This document shows, one piece after another, positions 1-6,278 of a stretch of DNA of 26,792 nt. The first letter of the stretch is position 1. Each line of letters begins with the position of its first letter. The notes beneath the pieces were generated by a model. The model was not told where the DNA came from and searched no databases. It saw only the letters and a list, made by a program, of their open reading frames with translations. The DNA comes from Bacteroidales bacterium UBA1184 (GTDB lineage: Bacteria > Bacteroidota > Bacteroidia > Bacteroidales > ML635J-15), in NCBI GenBank assembly GCA_002310235.1, contig DBYO01000028.1, positions 1 to 26,792 of the forward strand, read 5' to 3'. The position numbers and the translations under genes were made by a program.

Positions 1-60
1 TACGCCACCACTTAATATTAGAAGTGCAAACGCTATTAATATACGGATATATTGTTTCAT
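1..60 (-). CDS. Exported protein, N-terminus only (cut by window edge)
   Basis: An ATG at 60-58 on the minus strand opens a frame that runs off the left edge after 20 codons. The visible peptide begins MKQYIRILIAF and continues with a hydrophobic stretch, which is what the start of a Sec signal peptide looks like. No lipobox cysteine is visible before the edge. The gene lies downstream of hutU on the same strand, but the hutU terminator separates them, so it is probably its own transcription unit. Nothing can be said about function. Confidence 0.6.
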   Translation of the reverse strand, partial: MKQYIRILIAFALLILSGGV

Positions 61-96
61 AATATATGCTTTAAATAGACAATCCTATCGTTACAT

Positions 97-135
97 AAAA
101 AGTTTTCGGCTGCACTTCTAAGCACAGCCGAAAAC
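97..135 (-). terminator. Rho-independent terminator of hutU
   Basis: A perfect 11-bp inverted repeat, GTTTTCGGCTG (102-112) and CAGCCGAAAAC (125-135), encloses a 12-nt loop. On the minus strand it is followed directly by five T residues (97-101). It starts 8 nt after the hutU stop codon. Confidence 0.85.
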
Positions 136-143
136 CAATATTG

Positions 144-2156
144 TTAATACAACGAATTAATCAAATCGTCGTCTGCCAGATTTGGAACAGTAACCTTCAT
201 TTCAGGATATTCCTCCATAGCGCGCTTGATGGCGAACATTGCGCCCTCGTTGCGCGCCCAACTGCGACGGCTGATTCCGTTGTTGACATCCCAGAGAAGC
301 ATAAGTTTCAAGCGGCGTTCTGCCTCGGCACTGCCATCGAGAACCATTCCGAAGCCACCATTGATAACTTCGCCCCAGCCAACTCCACCGCCATTGTGGA
401 TTGAAACCCATGTTGCACCGCGGAACGAGTCGCCGATGACATTCTGGATTGCCATATCGGCGGTAAACTTACTGCCATCGTATATGTTGGAAGTCTCGCG
501 GAACGGCGAGTCGGTACCCGAAACATCGTGGTGGTCGCGGCCAAGAACTACTGGCTGTTTCAAACGGCCATCGCGGATAGCATCGTTGAATGCCTTTGCA
601 ATCTTGATACGGCCTTCGGCATCGGCGTAAAGAATACGAGCCTGCGAACCAACGACAAGTTTGTTCTTCTTTGCCTCGCTAATCCAACGGATGTTGTCGC
701 GCATCTGCTGTGAAATTTCGGCTGGTGCATCCTTTGCGATGTCTTCCAATACCTGCATTGCAAGGTTGTCGGTAACTTCCAAATCTTCGGGCAAACTCGA
801 TGTGCAAACCCAACGGAAAGGTCCGAAACCATAATCGAAGCACATTGGCCCCATAATATCCTGAACATAAGACGGATAGCGGAAGTCGATGCCATTGGGA
901 GCCATAATGTCGGCACCTGCGCGCGAACTTTCGAGCAGGAAGGCGTTTCCGTAGTCGAAGAAGTACATTCCCTTGGCGGTGAGCTTGTTTATTGCATCAA
1001 CCTGCCTTCTCAACGAAGCCTGAACTGCTTCCTTGAACTTTTCGGGACTGTGAGCCATCATTTCGATTGACTGTTCGTACGAAAGTCCTACTGGATAATA
1101 GCCGCCAGCCCACGGATTGTGAAGCGAAGTCTGGTCACTGCCGAGGTCAACTTTGATGTCCCTTTCGGCAAGGCGTTCCCACAAATCGACAACATTGCCG
1201 AGGAAAGCAATCGAATGGCGTTCCTTCTTCTGCTGCCATGCCATTGCGGTATCGATAGCCTTGTCAACATCATCAATTATCTCGTCAACCCAGCCCTGCT
1301 CGTAGCGCTTGTTGGCTGCCTTGGGGTTAATTTCGGCGCAAATGCTTACAACACCTGCGATATTTGCAGCCTTTGGCTGAGCACCGCTCATACCGCCAAG
1401 ACCTGCAGTAACAAACAAACGTCCCTCTGGGCCTTCGCCGTGCTTTGCAATCTTACGGCAAGCGTTGAGTACTGTGATGGTTGTTCCGTGAACGATTCCC
1501 TGCGGACCTATATACATATACGAACCAGCAGTCATCTGTCCGTACTGCGAAACGCCCATTGCGTTGAATTTCTCCCAGTGGTCTGGCTTCGAGTAGTTTG
1601 GAATTACCATACCGTTGGTTACGACAACGCGCGGAGCATCCTTGTGCGACGGGTAAAGTCCCATCGGGTGACCAGAATACATAACCAAAGTCTGCTCGTC
1701 GGTCATATTTGCAAGATACTGCATTGTAAGCAGATACTGAGCCCAGTTCTGGAAAACAGCGCCATTGCCACCGTATGTGATAAGCTCGTGCGGATGCTGG
1801 GCGACTGCATAATCCAAATTGTTGGAAATCATAAGCATGATTGCAGCAGCCTGAACGCTCTTATGAGGGAACCAGGTTATGTCGCGTGCGAACATCTTGT
1901 ATTTCGGACGGAAGCGGTACATGTAGATTCTGCCGTAGGTTTCCAACTCGTTCTTGAATTCGGGGGCAAGTTCCTTGTGGAATTTAGCCGGGAAATAGCG
2001 GAGAGCGTTTCTTATTGCAAGTTTCTTTTCATCGTTTGTAAGAATCTGCTTCCTTATAGGTGCGTGATTTATTTCGGGTTCATACACAGCAGGTTCCGGC
2101 AGTTCGTCGGGAATACCCTGCAATATTAACTTCTGAAATTCTTCCTTTGTAATCAT
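144..2156 (-). CDS. hutU: Urocanate hydratase (urocanase), long form
   Basis: This enzyme converts urocanate to 4-imidazolone-5-propionate with tightly bound NAD+, the second step of histidine degradation, in the cytosol. At 670 residues it is the long form seen in Bacteroidota and in eukaryotic UROC1 (about 670-676 residues), not the roughly 555-residue proteobacterial form. The glycine-rich NAD+-binding motif GLGGMSGAQ is at about 252-260. The conserved cysteine region lies at about 439-451 (GPMCFDYGFGPFRWVC), where C439 is the likely counterpart of the active-site cysteine. The ATG at 2156 gives the full family N-terminus. No other hut gene (hutH, hutI, ftcD) is visible, although the window edge is close. 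It is preceded by the terminator of the neighbouring lipoprotein gene and followed by its own, so it appears monocistronic. Confidence 0.96.
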   Translation of the reverse strand: MITKEEFQKLILQGIPDELPEPAVYEPEINHAPIRKQILTNDEKKLAIRNALRYFPAKFHKELAPEFKNELETYGRIYMYRFRPKYKMFARDITWFPHKSVQAAAIMLMISNNLDYAVAQHPHELITYGGNGAVFQNWAQYLLTMQYLANMTDEQTLVMYSGHPMGLYPSHKDAPRVVVTNGMVIPNYSKPDHWEKFNAMGVSQYGQMTAGSYMYIGPQGIVHGTTITVLNACRKIAKHGEGPEGRLFVTAGLGGMSGAQPKAANIAGVVSICAEINPKAANKRYEQGWVDEIIDDVDKAIDTAMAWQQKKERHSIAFLGNVVDLWERLAERDIKVDLGSDQTSLHNPWAGGYYPVGLSYEQSIEMMAHSPEKFKEAVQASLRRQVDAINKLTAKGMYFFDYGNAFLLESSRAGADIMAPNGIDFRYPSYVQDIMGPMCFDYGFGPFRWVCTSSLPEDLEVTDNLAMQVLEDIAKDAPAEISQQMRDNIRWISEAKKNKLVVGSQARILYADAEGRIKIAKAFNDAIRDGRLKQPVVLGRDHHDVSGTDSPFRETSNIYDGSKFTADMAIQNVIGDSFRGATWVSIHNGGGVGWGEVINGGFGMVLDGSAEAERRLKLMLLWDVNNGISRRSWARNEGAMFAIKRAMEEYPEMKVTVPNLADDDLINSLY

Positions 2157-2193
2157 AATATAATTTGTTTAAAAATATGGCTGTAAAATTAGT

Positions 2194-2226
2194 AAAAAAA
2201 ATTACGCCACTAAAATAGTGGCGTAA
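2194..2226 (-). terminator. Rho-independent terminator of the lipoprotein pair
   Basis: A perfect 11-bp inverted repeat, TTACGCCACTA (2202-2212) and TAGTGGCGTAA (2216-2226), has a 3-nt loop. On the minus strand it is followed by eight T residues (2194-2201). It lies 34 nt after the stop codon at 2261 and separates the lipoprotein genes from hutU. Confidence 0.9.
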
Positions 2227-2260
2227 ATAAATATGCATATTTAATCAAAAGTTTCTTCTG

Positions 2261-2824
2261 CTATTTCTGCATCGAGATATCCACTACTGTCGAATCTTCG
2301 TCGTAGCGCAGCTTGCAGTCGGACTTGCAGAGCGAGAGAATCCTCATGCTGGCAATTTCAAAATAAGCGTTTGATGTAGAATCGTACATCTTGAATTTCA
2401 AATATTCCTTCTTGTCGTCGAAAGCCCAGTTGAAATTAACCCCTTCGTTAAGCATCGAAGAAAAGTCAAGGCCTTCAAGCCCAGCCTGAATGCTGTCGGC
2501 GTTCATGGTGGAATCCTGCATATCGCCCATCATTTCCTCCCAGTCGATGTCTTCCAACAATTCGCCCAAACCCTTGTCGCTAAACTTCACAGCTCCGGAA
2601 TTATCCTTGTTGAATATCATCTGTAACTCTCCGAACATTGCATAGTCGGAAAGTTTTAGCGACGCAGTGTCGGAGTCCAACTGGGTGATTTTCCAAGTGC
2701 CCACAAGACGTCCTTTAGGCGATTTAAGCATCAAACCATAATCTTCTTCGTACTTCTTGCATGAAGAAAATGCCATACACAATACAAGTGCAAACAGCCC
2801 AATGTAACCGATATGTTTTTTCAT
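2261..2824 (-). CDS. Lipocalin-like lipoprotein (second of a tandem pair)
   Basis: A secreted lipoprotein of about 187 residues. The signal peptide starts MKKHIGYIG and ends in a lipobox, FSSC, followed by KKYEEDYG. After the cysteine comes the pattern KSPKGRLVGTWKITQL, typical of the small lipocalin-like lipoproteins of Bacteroidota; the rest is acidic. The upstream gene encodes a protein with the same layout (SC-x-KYE, then K-x-PK-x-R-x-VG-x-W), so the two are probably tandem duplicates that have diverged strongly in the C-terminal half. Two ATGs occur in frame, at 2830 and 2824. I chose the second because MKK is the usual signal-peptide opening; the first would only add MI. Only 12 nt separate it from the preceding gene, so the two are co-transcribed. 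Ligand and role are unknown. Confidence 0.8.
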   Translation of the reverse strand: MKKHIGYIGLFALVLCMAFSSCKKYEEDYGLMLKSPKGRLVGTWKITQLDSDTASLKLSDYAMFGELQMIFNKDNSGAVKFSDKGLGELLEDIDWEEMMGDMQDSTMNADSIQAGLEGLDFSSMLNEGVNFNWAFDDKKEYLKFKMYDSTSNAYFEIASMRILSLCKSDCKLRYDEDSTVVDISMQK

Positions 2825-2836
2825 AATCATAAAATA

Positions 2837-3292
2837 TTATTTCTGTTTCTTTTCAAAATGACGTTCTATAAGATCATCGATTCCAGCATACTCTTCACTT
2901 CCGTTGACAAGCCACATCTCTGCTTTCGACAGACGAGTAATCTTATATGTACGCTCGCTATCTCCATTAATACTATCGAGTTGAATCAACACCAATTCGG
3001 TCTTGTCTTCGCCAAACGACCAAAGGCCAGTCTTTTCGACAGACGAGCGTACGGCCGGCATCTTATAAGAATAAGTTCCGTCTTTACATATTGTCAGCAC
3101 AGATGATGCCTCCTTGTCGAAAAACGCCTGCTCGTGCTTGTCGTTAACAAGTAAATCTACAAGATGCCATTCGCCAACAACTCTCGACTTAGGTGTCTTT
3201 ACCGAAACCGAAGGTCCGTTTTCGTACTTTGTACACGAAGCGAATGCCAACGACATCAATATAATTGTCAATATAGCTGCAATTTTATTCAT
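2837..3292 (-). CDS. Lipocalin-like lipoprotein (first of a tandem pair)
   Basis: A 151-residue lipoprotein. The signal peptide runs MNKIAAILTIILMSLAF and ends in the lipobox FASC. The mature part begins TKYENGPSVSVKTPKSRVVGEWHLVDL, matching the layout of the downstream neighbour. A T/S-Y-x-hydrophobic region and a WSFGEDKTELVLIQLDS strand resemble the antiparallel strands of lipocalin-like domains. The start is the ATG at 3292; a TTG six bases upstream is also open, but the ATG fits the promoter at 3310-3341 and the signal peptide better. It is the first gene of a two-gene unit ending at the terminator at 2194-2226. The function is not known. Confidence 0.8.
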   Translation of the reverse strand: MNKIAAILTIILMSLAFASCTKYENGPSVSVKTPKSRVVGEWHLVDLLVNDKHEQAFFDKEASSVLTICKDGTYSYKMPAVRSSVEKTGLWSFGEDKTELVLIQLDSINGDSERTYKITRLSKAEMWLVNGSEEYAGIDDLIERHFEKKQK

Positions 3293-3309
3293 AGGCAATA
3301 TTTAAACTG

Positions 3310-3341
3310 CAAAAATACACATATGGCGACACAATATCAAA
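3310..3341 (-). promoter_or_regulatory. Bacteroidota-type promoter of the lipoprotein pair
   Basis: On the minus strand, TTTG (3341-3338), a 20-nt spacer and TATTTTTG (3317-3310) match the Bacteroidota -33 and -7 elements (TTTG and TAnnTTTG). The expected transcription start is about a dozen bases before the ATG at 3292. Confidence 0.75.
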
Positions 3342-3380
3342 AGCCTTGCCAAAATAGATTAACACCACCATGTTAAAACG

Positions 3381-3405
3381 AAAAAGGCGGCTTTCACCGT
3401 CTTTT
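3381..3405 (-). terminator. Possible terminator downstream of tRNA-Leu
   Basis: On the minus strand, AAAAGACGG and CCGCCTTTT pair around a 6-nt loop with one A-C mismatch, followed by a T-run that is part of the stem. It begins just after the 3' end of the tRNA. The G/C part of the stem is short, so the call is tentative. Confidence 0.45.
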
Positions 3406-3406
3406 G

Positions 3407-3490
3407 TGCCCGAGACAGGGCTCGAACCTGCACGTCCTTGCGAACACTGGTCCCTGAAACCAGCGCGTCTACCAATTCCGCCACTTGGGC
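3407..3490 (-). tRNA. tRNA-Leu (anticodon CAG)
   Basis: The minus strand folds as a class II tRNA of 84 nt. The acceptor stem is GCCCAAG/CTCGGGC, the D arm is GCG/CGC with GG in the loop, and the anticodon arm is CTGGT-TTCAGGG-ACCAG, which puts CAG at positions 34-36. The long variable arm GTTC-GCAA-GGAC marks leucine, and the T arm is GCAGG-TTCGAGC-CCTGT. The discriminator base is A, as expected for leucine. CCA is not encoded and must be added afterwards. Acceptor pair 5-68 is an A-C mismatch. The tRNA stands alone behind a strong promoter. Confidence 0.95.
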
Positions 3491-3502
3491 ATTTTGCGAG
3501 CG

Positions 3503-3533
3503 CAAAGGTACAACTATTTTTCTTTATGGCAAA
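3503..3533 (-). promoter_or_regulatory. Bacteroidota-type promoter of tRNA-Leu
   Basis: On the minus strand, TTTG (3533-3530), a 19-nt spacer and TACCTTTG (3510-3503) give an exact match to both promoter elements. The predicted start lies a few bases before the mature 5' end at 3490. Confidence 0.8.
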
Positions 3534-3607
3534 GATTTTTTTTGAGAAGAAAGGATTTGGGGCTAAGGGGTGTTTTGTCTATGAAACACCAATAATATAT
3601 TCAATTG

Positions 3608-3657
3608 TACAGACGCAAAATTTTGCGTCTCTATCAGCACAATGCATTGCGCCGCTA
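3608..3657. repeat. Two abutting REP-like palindromic elements
   Basis: The first element (3608-3633) has the perfect 20-bp palindrome AGACGCAAAATTTTGCGTCT at 3611-3630, edged by TAC and CTA. The second (3632-3657) has the core GCACAATGCATTGCGC at 3637-3652 and ends in CGCTA. They share two bases. Edges and layout (TAG-nGnCG-core-CGnCn-CTA) match the elements at 6904-6938 and 25973-25998. They look like dispersed intergenic palindromes of the REP type; no transposase of any kind is in the window. Confidence 0.7.
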
Positions 3658-3670
3658 CAATCCTTAAATC

Positions 3671-3737
3671 TTTTGAATATTTGAATCTTTAAATCATTGA
3701 ACGTTGAACGTTAAACGTGAAACTAGAAACCTGAAAC
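3671..3737 (+). repeat. 8-bp then 7-bp word array
   Basis: Four consecutive octamers (TTTTGAAT, ATTTGAAT, CTTTAAAT, CATTGAAC; 3671-3702) are followed without a break by five heptamers (GTTGAAC, GTTAAAC, GTGAAAC, TAGAAAC, CTGAAAC; 3703-3737). The words change gradually, and the last ones carry the GAAAC linker used in the mini-hairpin array that follows. The stretch from the tRNA promoter to 3942 is gene-free and is filled by this array, the palindromes before it and the hairpins after it. Confidence 0.65.
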
Positions 3738-3940
3738 ACCGTAGGCATTGAAACAGCGAAGCGAGAACGGCGAAGCCCTCAACGAAGTTAACCTTTAGCT
3801 CGGCGTAAGCCAAACCTGAAACGTGCGCAGCACATAAAACGGCGTAGCCATAGAAACGGCGAAGCACATGAAACGCCGCAGGCATAGAAACCCAGAAACG
3901 TGAAACATATAAACGCCGAAGGCATAGAAACGGCGCAGCC
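3733..3940 (+). repeat. Array of eleven GNA-loop mini-hairpins with GAAAC linkers
   Basis: Eleven short inverted repeats follow one another: CC-GTA-GG (3739), GC-GAA-GC (3756), GGC-GAA-GCC (3769), AAC-GAA-GTT (3781), GGC-GTAA-GCC (3802), GTGC-GCA-GCAC (3823), GGC-GTA-GCC (3841), GC-GAA-GC (3859), GCC-GCA-GGC (3875), GCC-GAA-GGC (3915) and GGC-GCA-GCC (3932). Stems differ but remain complementary, and every loop is GNA or GTAA. Most units are joined by CAT or ATA plus GAAAC. The array stops two bases before the stop codon of the plug-protein gene. Units are too short and unspaced for CRISPR. The role is unknown. Confidence 0.75.
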
Positions 3941-3942
3941 TT

Positions 3943-5244
3943 CTAATTTCTACTATTGAATTTCGTGTAATTTATCAGCCTGTCGTACGACTCGCTTGGA
4001 TTGCGGTGATACACAAACAACTGGTAATCGTTTTCGGTCTGACGGTGGCTTCCTTCCATGAAATACCTGTCCATAGCCGCGCCCTCGCCTTCCGAAACGA
4101 CAACATACCTATAATTGTAGTAACCTTGCTTCAAGAATGCCATCAACTCGTAGCAACGAGTCTCCATATTGTACTTCATCTTGTACTGTGGCGAAAATTC
4201 ATAGTTCGTAAGCCCACCATACAAATACACGCTCGCATTGGCAAGCATCGACGGACTATTGAGTCGGAAATGCACAATGGCATACTCCGACTGGATTTCG
4301 GGGAAATTGTTGTTGTTGCGACGGTTAGTCTTTATAACATAACCACCATTTATGTCCTCGGCACTTGCATACGGCTCGAAATATTTTGTTTTGCTTGGAA
4401 CAAGATCGATGTAGTAGTATGGCTTGTGGTATTCAATGTTTTCAACGTACTCGGAATTCAGTTCCAAGTTGTTGAAATTGAAATACCTGTACTCGTTGCC
4501 TGCATTGAACAGATACTTGTCCTCCCAGTCGAAAGTGATTGCGCCATTATCTACAAACGAAGGCTGCATATCGGTGTAAGCCTCATCGTACTGATAATTC
4601 TGGACAAGCGTAACTTTCAACTCGTCAAGGGGATTGTATATGGGATATTTTTTCGGTTTAATGACAAAGTCAAGCTTTTGGAATTCCTTTTTGAACTCGC
4701 CAAGCACATTGGAATTTACACGTCCCTCAACCTCGACAATGTTCTCGTAAACCATAAATCGCCTTGTGCAGACAATCCGTTTCTCCGGTTCCTTTACAAA
4801 TACTATAAGTAGGTAGTTTCCAGATAATTTCAACTGTAAATCTTCGTTGGGCAGACTAAGCGAGAAGTGCGTGTACTGAACATAGGTACTCTGCGATTCC
4901 TCGTAGTTGCGGATTTCATTTTCCTCAAAACCATCGGCATAATCGACAAACATTATGTTCGACGGCTTCCAGTCGTAGGTGCAATGCATTACAGTGTAAT
5001 AGTAGTCCTGCGGCTGCGATTCAACCTGATCGAACGAAAACTCGAGCCCGACTTCGCCGTAAAGCTCCATCACTGGATAGGAAACTTCCCAGTCCTGCAA
5101 ATGCATACGCACGGCTTTCATATTCTTTTCGTAAATGCGGTCGACACAACTAACAGTATCGCGCTCAAAGTCGAACGGAAACGCCTTTAAGCCTGCAAAA
5201 ACTAAAATTAGCACTATCGACAATCTTGCAAAATGAAAATTCAT
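3943..5244 (-). CDS. Type IX secretion system plug protein (DUF5103 family)
   Basis: A 433-residue exported protein. The family (DUF5103) includes the plug protein that closes the SprA translocon of the type IX secretion system when PorV is not bound. What supports it here is a Sec signal peptide (MNFHFARLSIVLILVFAGLKAF), an early RDTVSCVDRIYEKNMKAVRMH segment, a tyrosine-rich middle (YYYTVMHCTYDWKPSNIMFVDY) and a C-terminal part rich in aromatic beta-strands ending near RYFMEGSHRQTENDY. I recognised it by pattern, without a profile search. The start is the ATG at 5244; an upstream ATG at 5328 would place 28 unlikely residues before the signal peptide and overlap the divergent gene. No other T9SS gene is nearby, which is common for this family. 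Its stop codon is two bases from the mini-hairpin array. Confidence 0.78.
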   Translation of the reverse strand: MNFHFARLSIVLILVFAGLKAFPFDFERDTVSCVDRIYEKNMKAVRMHLQDWEVSYPVMELYGEVGLEFSFDQVESQPQDYYYTVMHCTYDWKPSNIMFVDYADGFEENEIRNYEESQSTYVQYTHFSLSLPNEDLQLKLSGNYLLIVFVKEPEKRIVCTRRFMVYENIVEVEGRVNSNVLGEFKKEFQKLDFVIKPKKYPIYNPLDELKVTLVQNYQYDEAYTDMQPSFVDNGAITFDWEDKYLFNAGNEYRYFNFNNLELNSEYVENIEYHKPYYYIDLVPSKTKYFEPYASAEDINGGYVIKTNRRNNNNFPEIQSEYAIVHFRLNSPSMLANASVYLYGGLTNYEFSPQYKMKYNMETRCYELMAFLKQGYYNYRYVVVSEGEGAAMDRYFMEGSHRQTENDYQLFVYHRNPSESYDRLINYTKFNSRN

Positions 5245-5280
5245 CGCAACAAAATTTTTTACGAAATAACACAAAATATT

Positions 5281-5288
5281 TATATTTG
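5281..5288 (+). promoter_or_regulatory. Promoter -7 element of the gene at 5306
   Basis: TATATTTG is an exact TAnnTTTG match 17 nt before the ATG at 5306. No clean TTTG is present at the expected -33 position. It lies in the 61-nt region between two divergent genes. Confidence 0.6.
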
Positions 5289-5305
5289 GGAAATTTTTTC
5301 TGACA

Positions 5306-6274
5306 ATGAAACGGATTTTTGTCGTCATATTATTAATTTTCGCAAGCGTAGTTACTGTATGTCAAGGTATTAACTCCAAGGCTATAGAAATTACAAATAC
5401 CGATTCTGACGACTATACCACAATAGAAACCACAAAGCTTAAACTTAAACTACCCAAAAGTTTCACTCGCAGAAACGCCACGACTTACGAAAACATACTT
5501 GCCGAAAGTTACATTTCAGTCCAAGCACTCGAAGGCGACGTAAATCGTAACTTCTACACTTTTGACAGAAAATCGATGTTTCAGGCTGGAATTGTGGTGC
5601 TGAAGGAAACTTTTTTCAAGATTAACGGCTTCGAGGCAATGATGGTGGACGGTGACCAATATATCAACGACAAGGAATTTGCTGTTTCAATACTTATTAT
5701 TGGCAACTGCACCGAATCGTTCCTCATAATGGGAGCAACGCCAAAGCCTATCCAAAACAACATGAACATCGAAATCACCAATTCGCTGCTGAGTGTGATT
5801 TTCGACCCGAAAATGGAAACAAAGCCCATCAGTGAATCATTCTCGTACAAGGTAAACCTTGAAGGAACAGGTCTCATCGAAGTAAGCCCCATGGGCGACA
5901 CCCGCACCTTCACCGACGACGGCAACCTGCCCTCGAAAACAGACGATATGACATCGCTAACAATACATGAAACGCACAACGGCAAGCAGTTTACCGAAGC
6001 ACAAAAAAAAGAAATATGCACGCACCGCATAAATCAATATCCAATTACCTGGGACGAAAAAAGTGATCTCACTCCGCAAAAATACAGCACAGGTAAGTTT
6101 TCGGGCTACGAAATCCATGCTAGTGGCGCAAGCAAATTCCTAAAAACCGAATTTATCTATCAACTTGTACTGTTTGACAAGGACAGATACTTTGTAATTA
6201 CCGGCATTACTTACGGCGACGAAGCAAAATGTCTGGAAATGTTCAGGAAAGTGGCAAATTCGATTGACTTTTAG
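5306..6274 (+). CDS. Secreted protein of unknown function with an internal duplication
   Basis: A 322-residue protein with a Sec signal peptide (MKRIFVVILLIFASVVTVCQG) and no lipobox. The body seems to hold two copies of one domain. Each half contains an INGFEA or FSGYEI motif, a following pair of hydrophobic strands (FAVSILIIG and FIYQLVLFD), then FLIMGAT or YFVITGIT, and closes with an amphipathic helix ending in S-V/I-x-F (LLSVIFD and VANSIDF). This pattern resembles the PsbP/DUF1795-like fold, which is an inference. The protein is probably periplasmic or surface exposed. It is divergent from the plug-protein gene and converges with the next gene, the stop codons being four bases apart. 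Confidence 0.75.
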   Translation: MKRIFVVILLIFASVVTVCQGINSKAIEITNTDSDDYTTIETTKLKLKLPKSFTRRNATTYENILAESYISVQALEGDVNRNFYTFDRKSMFQAGIVVLKETFFKINGFEAMMVDGDQYINDKEFAVSILIIGNCTESFLIMGATPKPIQNNMNIEITNSLLSVIFDPKMETKPISESFSYKVNLEGTGLIEVSPMGDTRTFTDDGNLPSKTDDMTSLTIHETHNGKQFTEAQKKEICTHRINQYPITWDEKSDLTPQKYSTGKFSGYEIHASGASKFLKTEFIYQLVLFDKDRYFVITGITYGDEAKCLEMFRKVANSIDF

Positions 6275-6278
6275 ACTA

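Noticed and set aside
1119..2129. 336-residue open frame on the plus strand opposite hutU
   Set aside because: It is entirely antisense to the well-supported urocanase gene and its translation shows no recognisable domain; it is open because of hutU codon usage.
3370..3684. 104-residue open frame across the tRNA-Leu region, plus strand
   Set aside because: It reads through the tRNA complement and the palindromic repeats; the protein resembles a known spurious translation of tRNA genes.
3694..3885. 63-residue open frame on the minus strand in the mini-hairpin array
   Set aside because: It is a translation of the repeats, without a promoter or conserved start; the repeat units vary in length and break the frame.
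3733..3940. CRISPR array
   Set aside because: Units are about 16-25 bp with no constant repeat and no unique spacers of 30 bp or more, and no cas gene is present.
5245..5328. N-terminal extension of the plug-protein gene to 5328
   Set aside because: It would place 28 residues before a clear signal peptide and overlap the divergent gene and its promoter.
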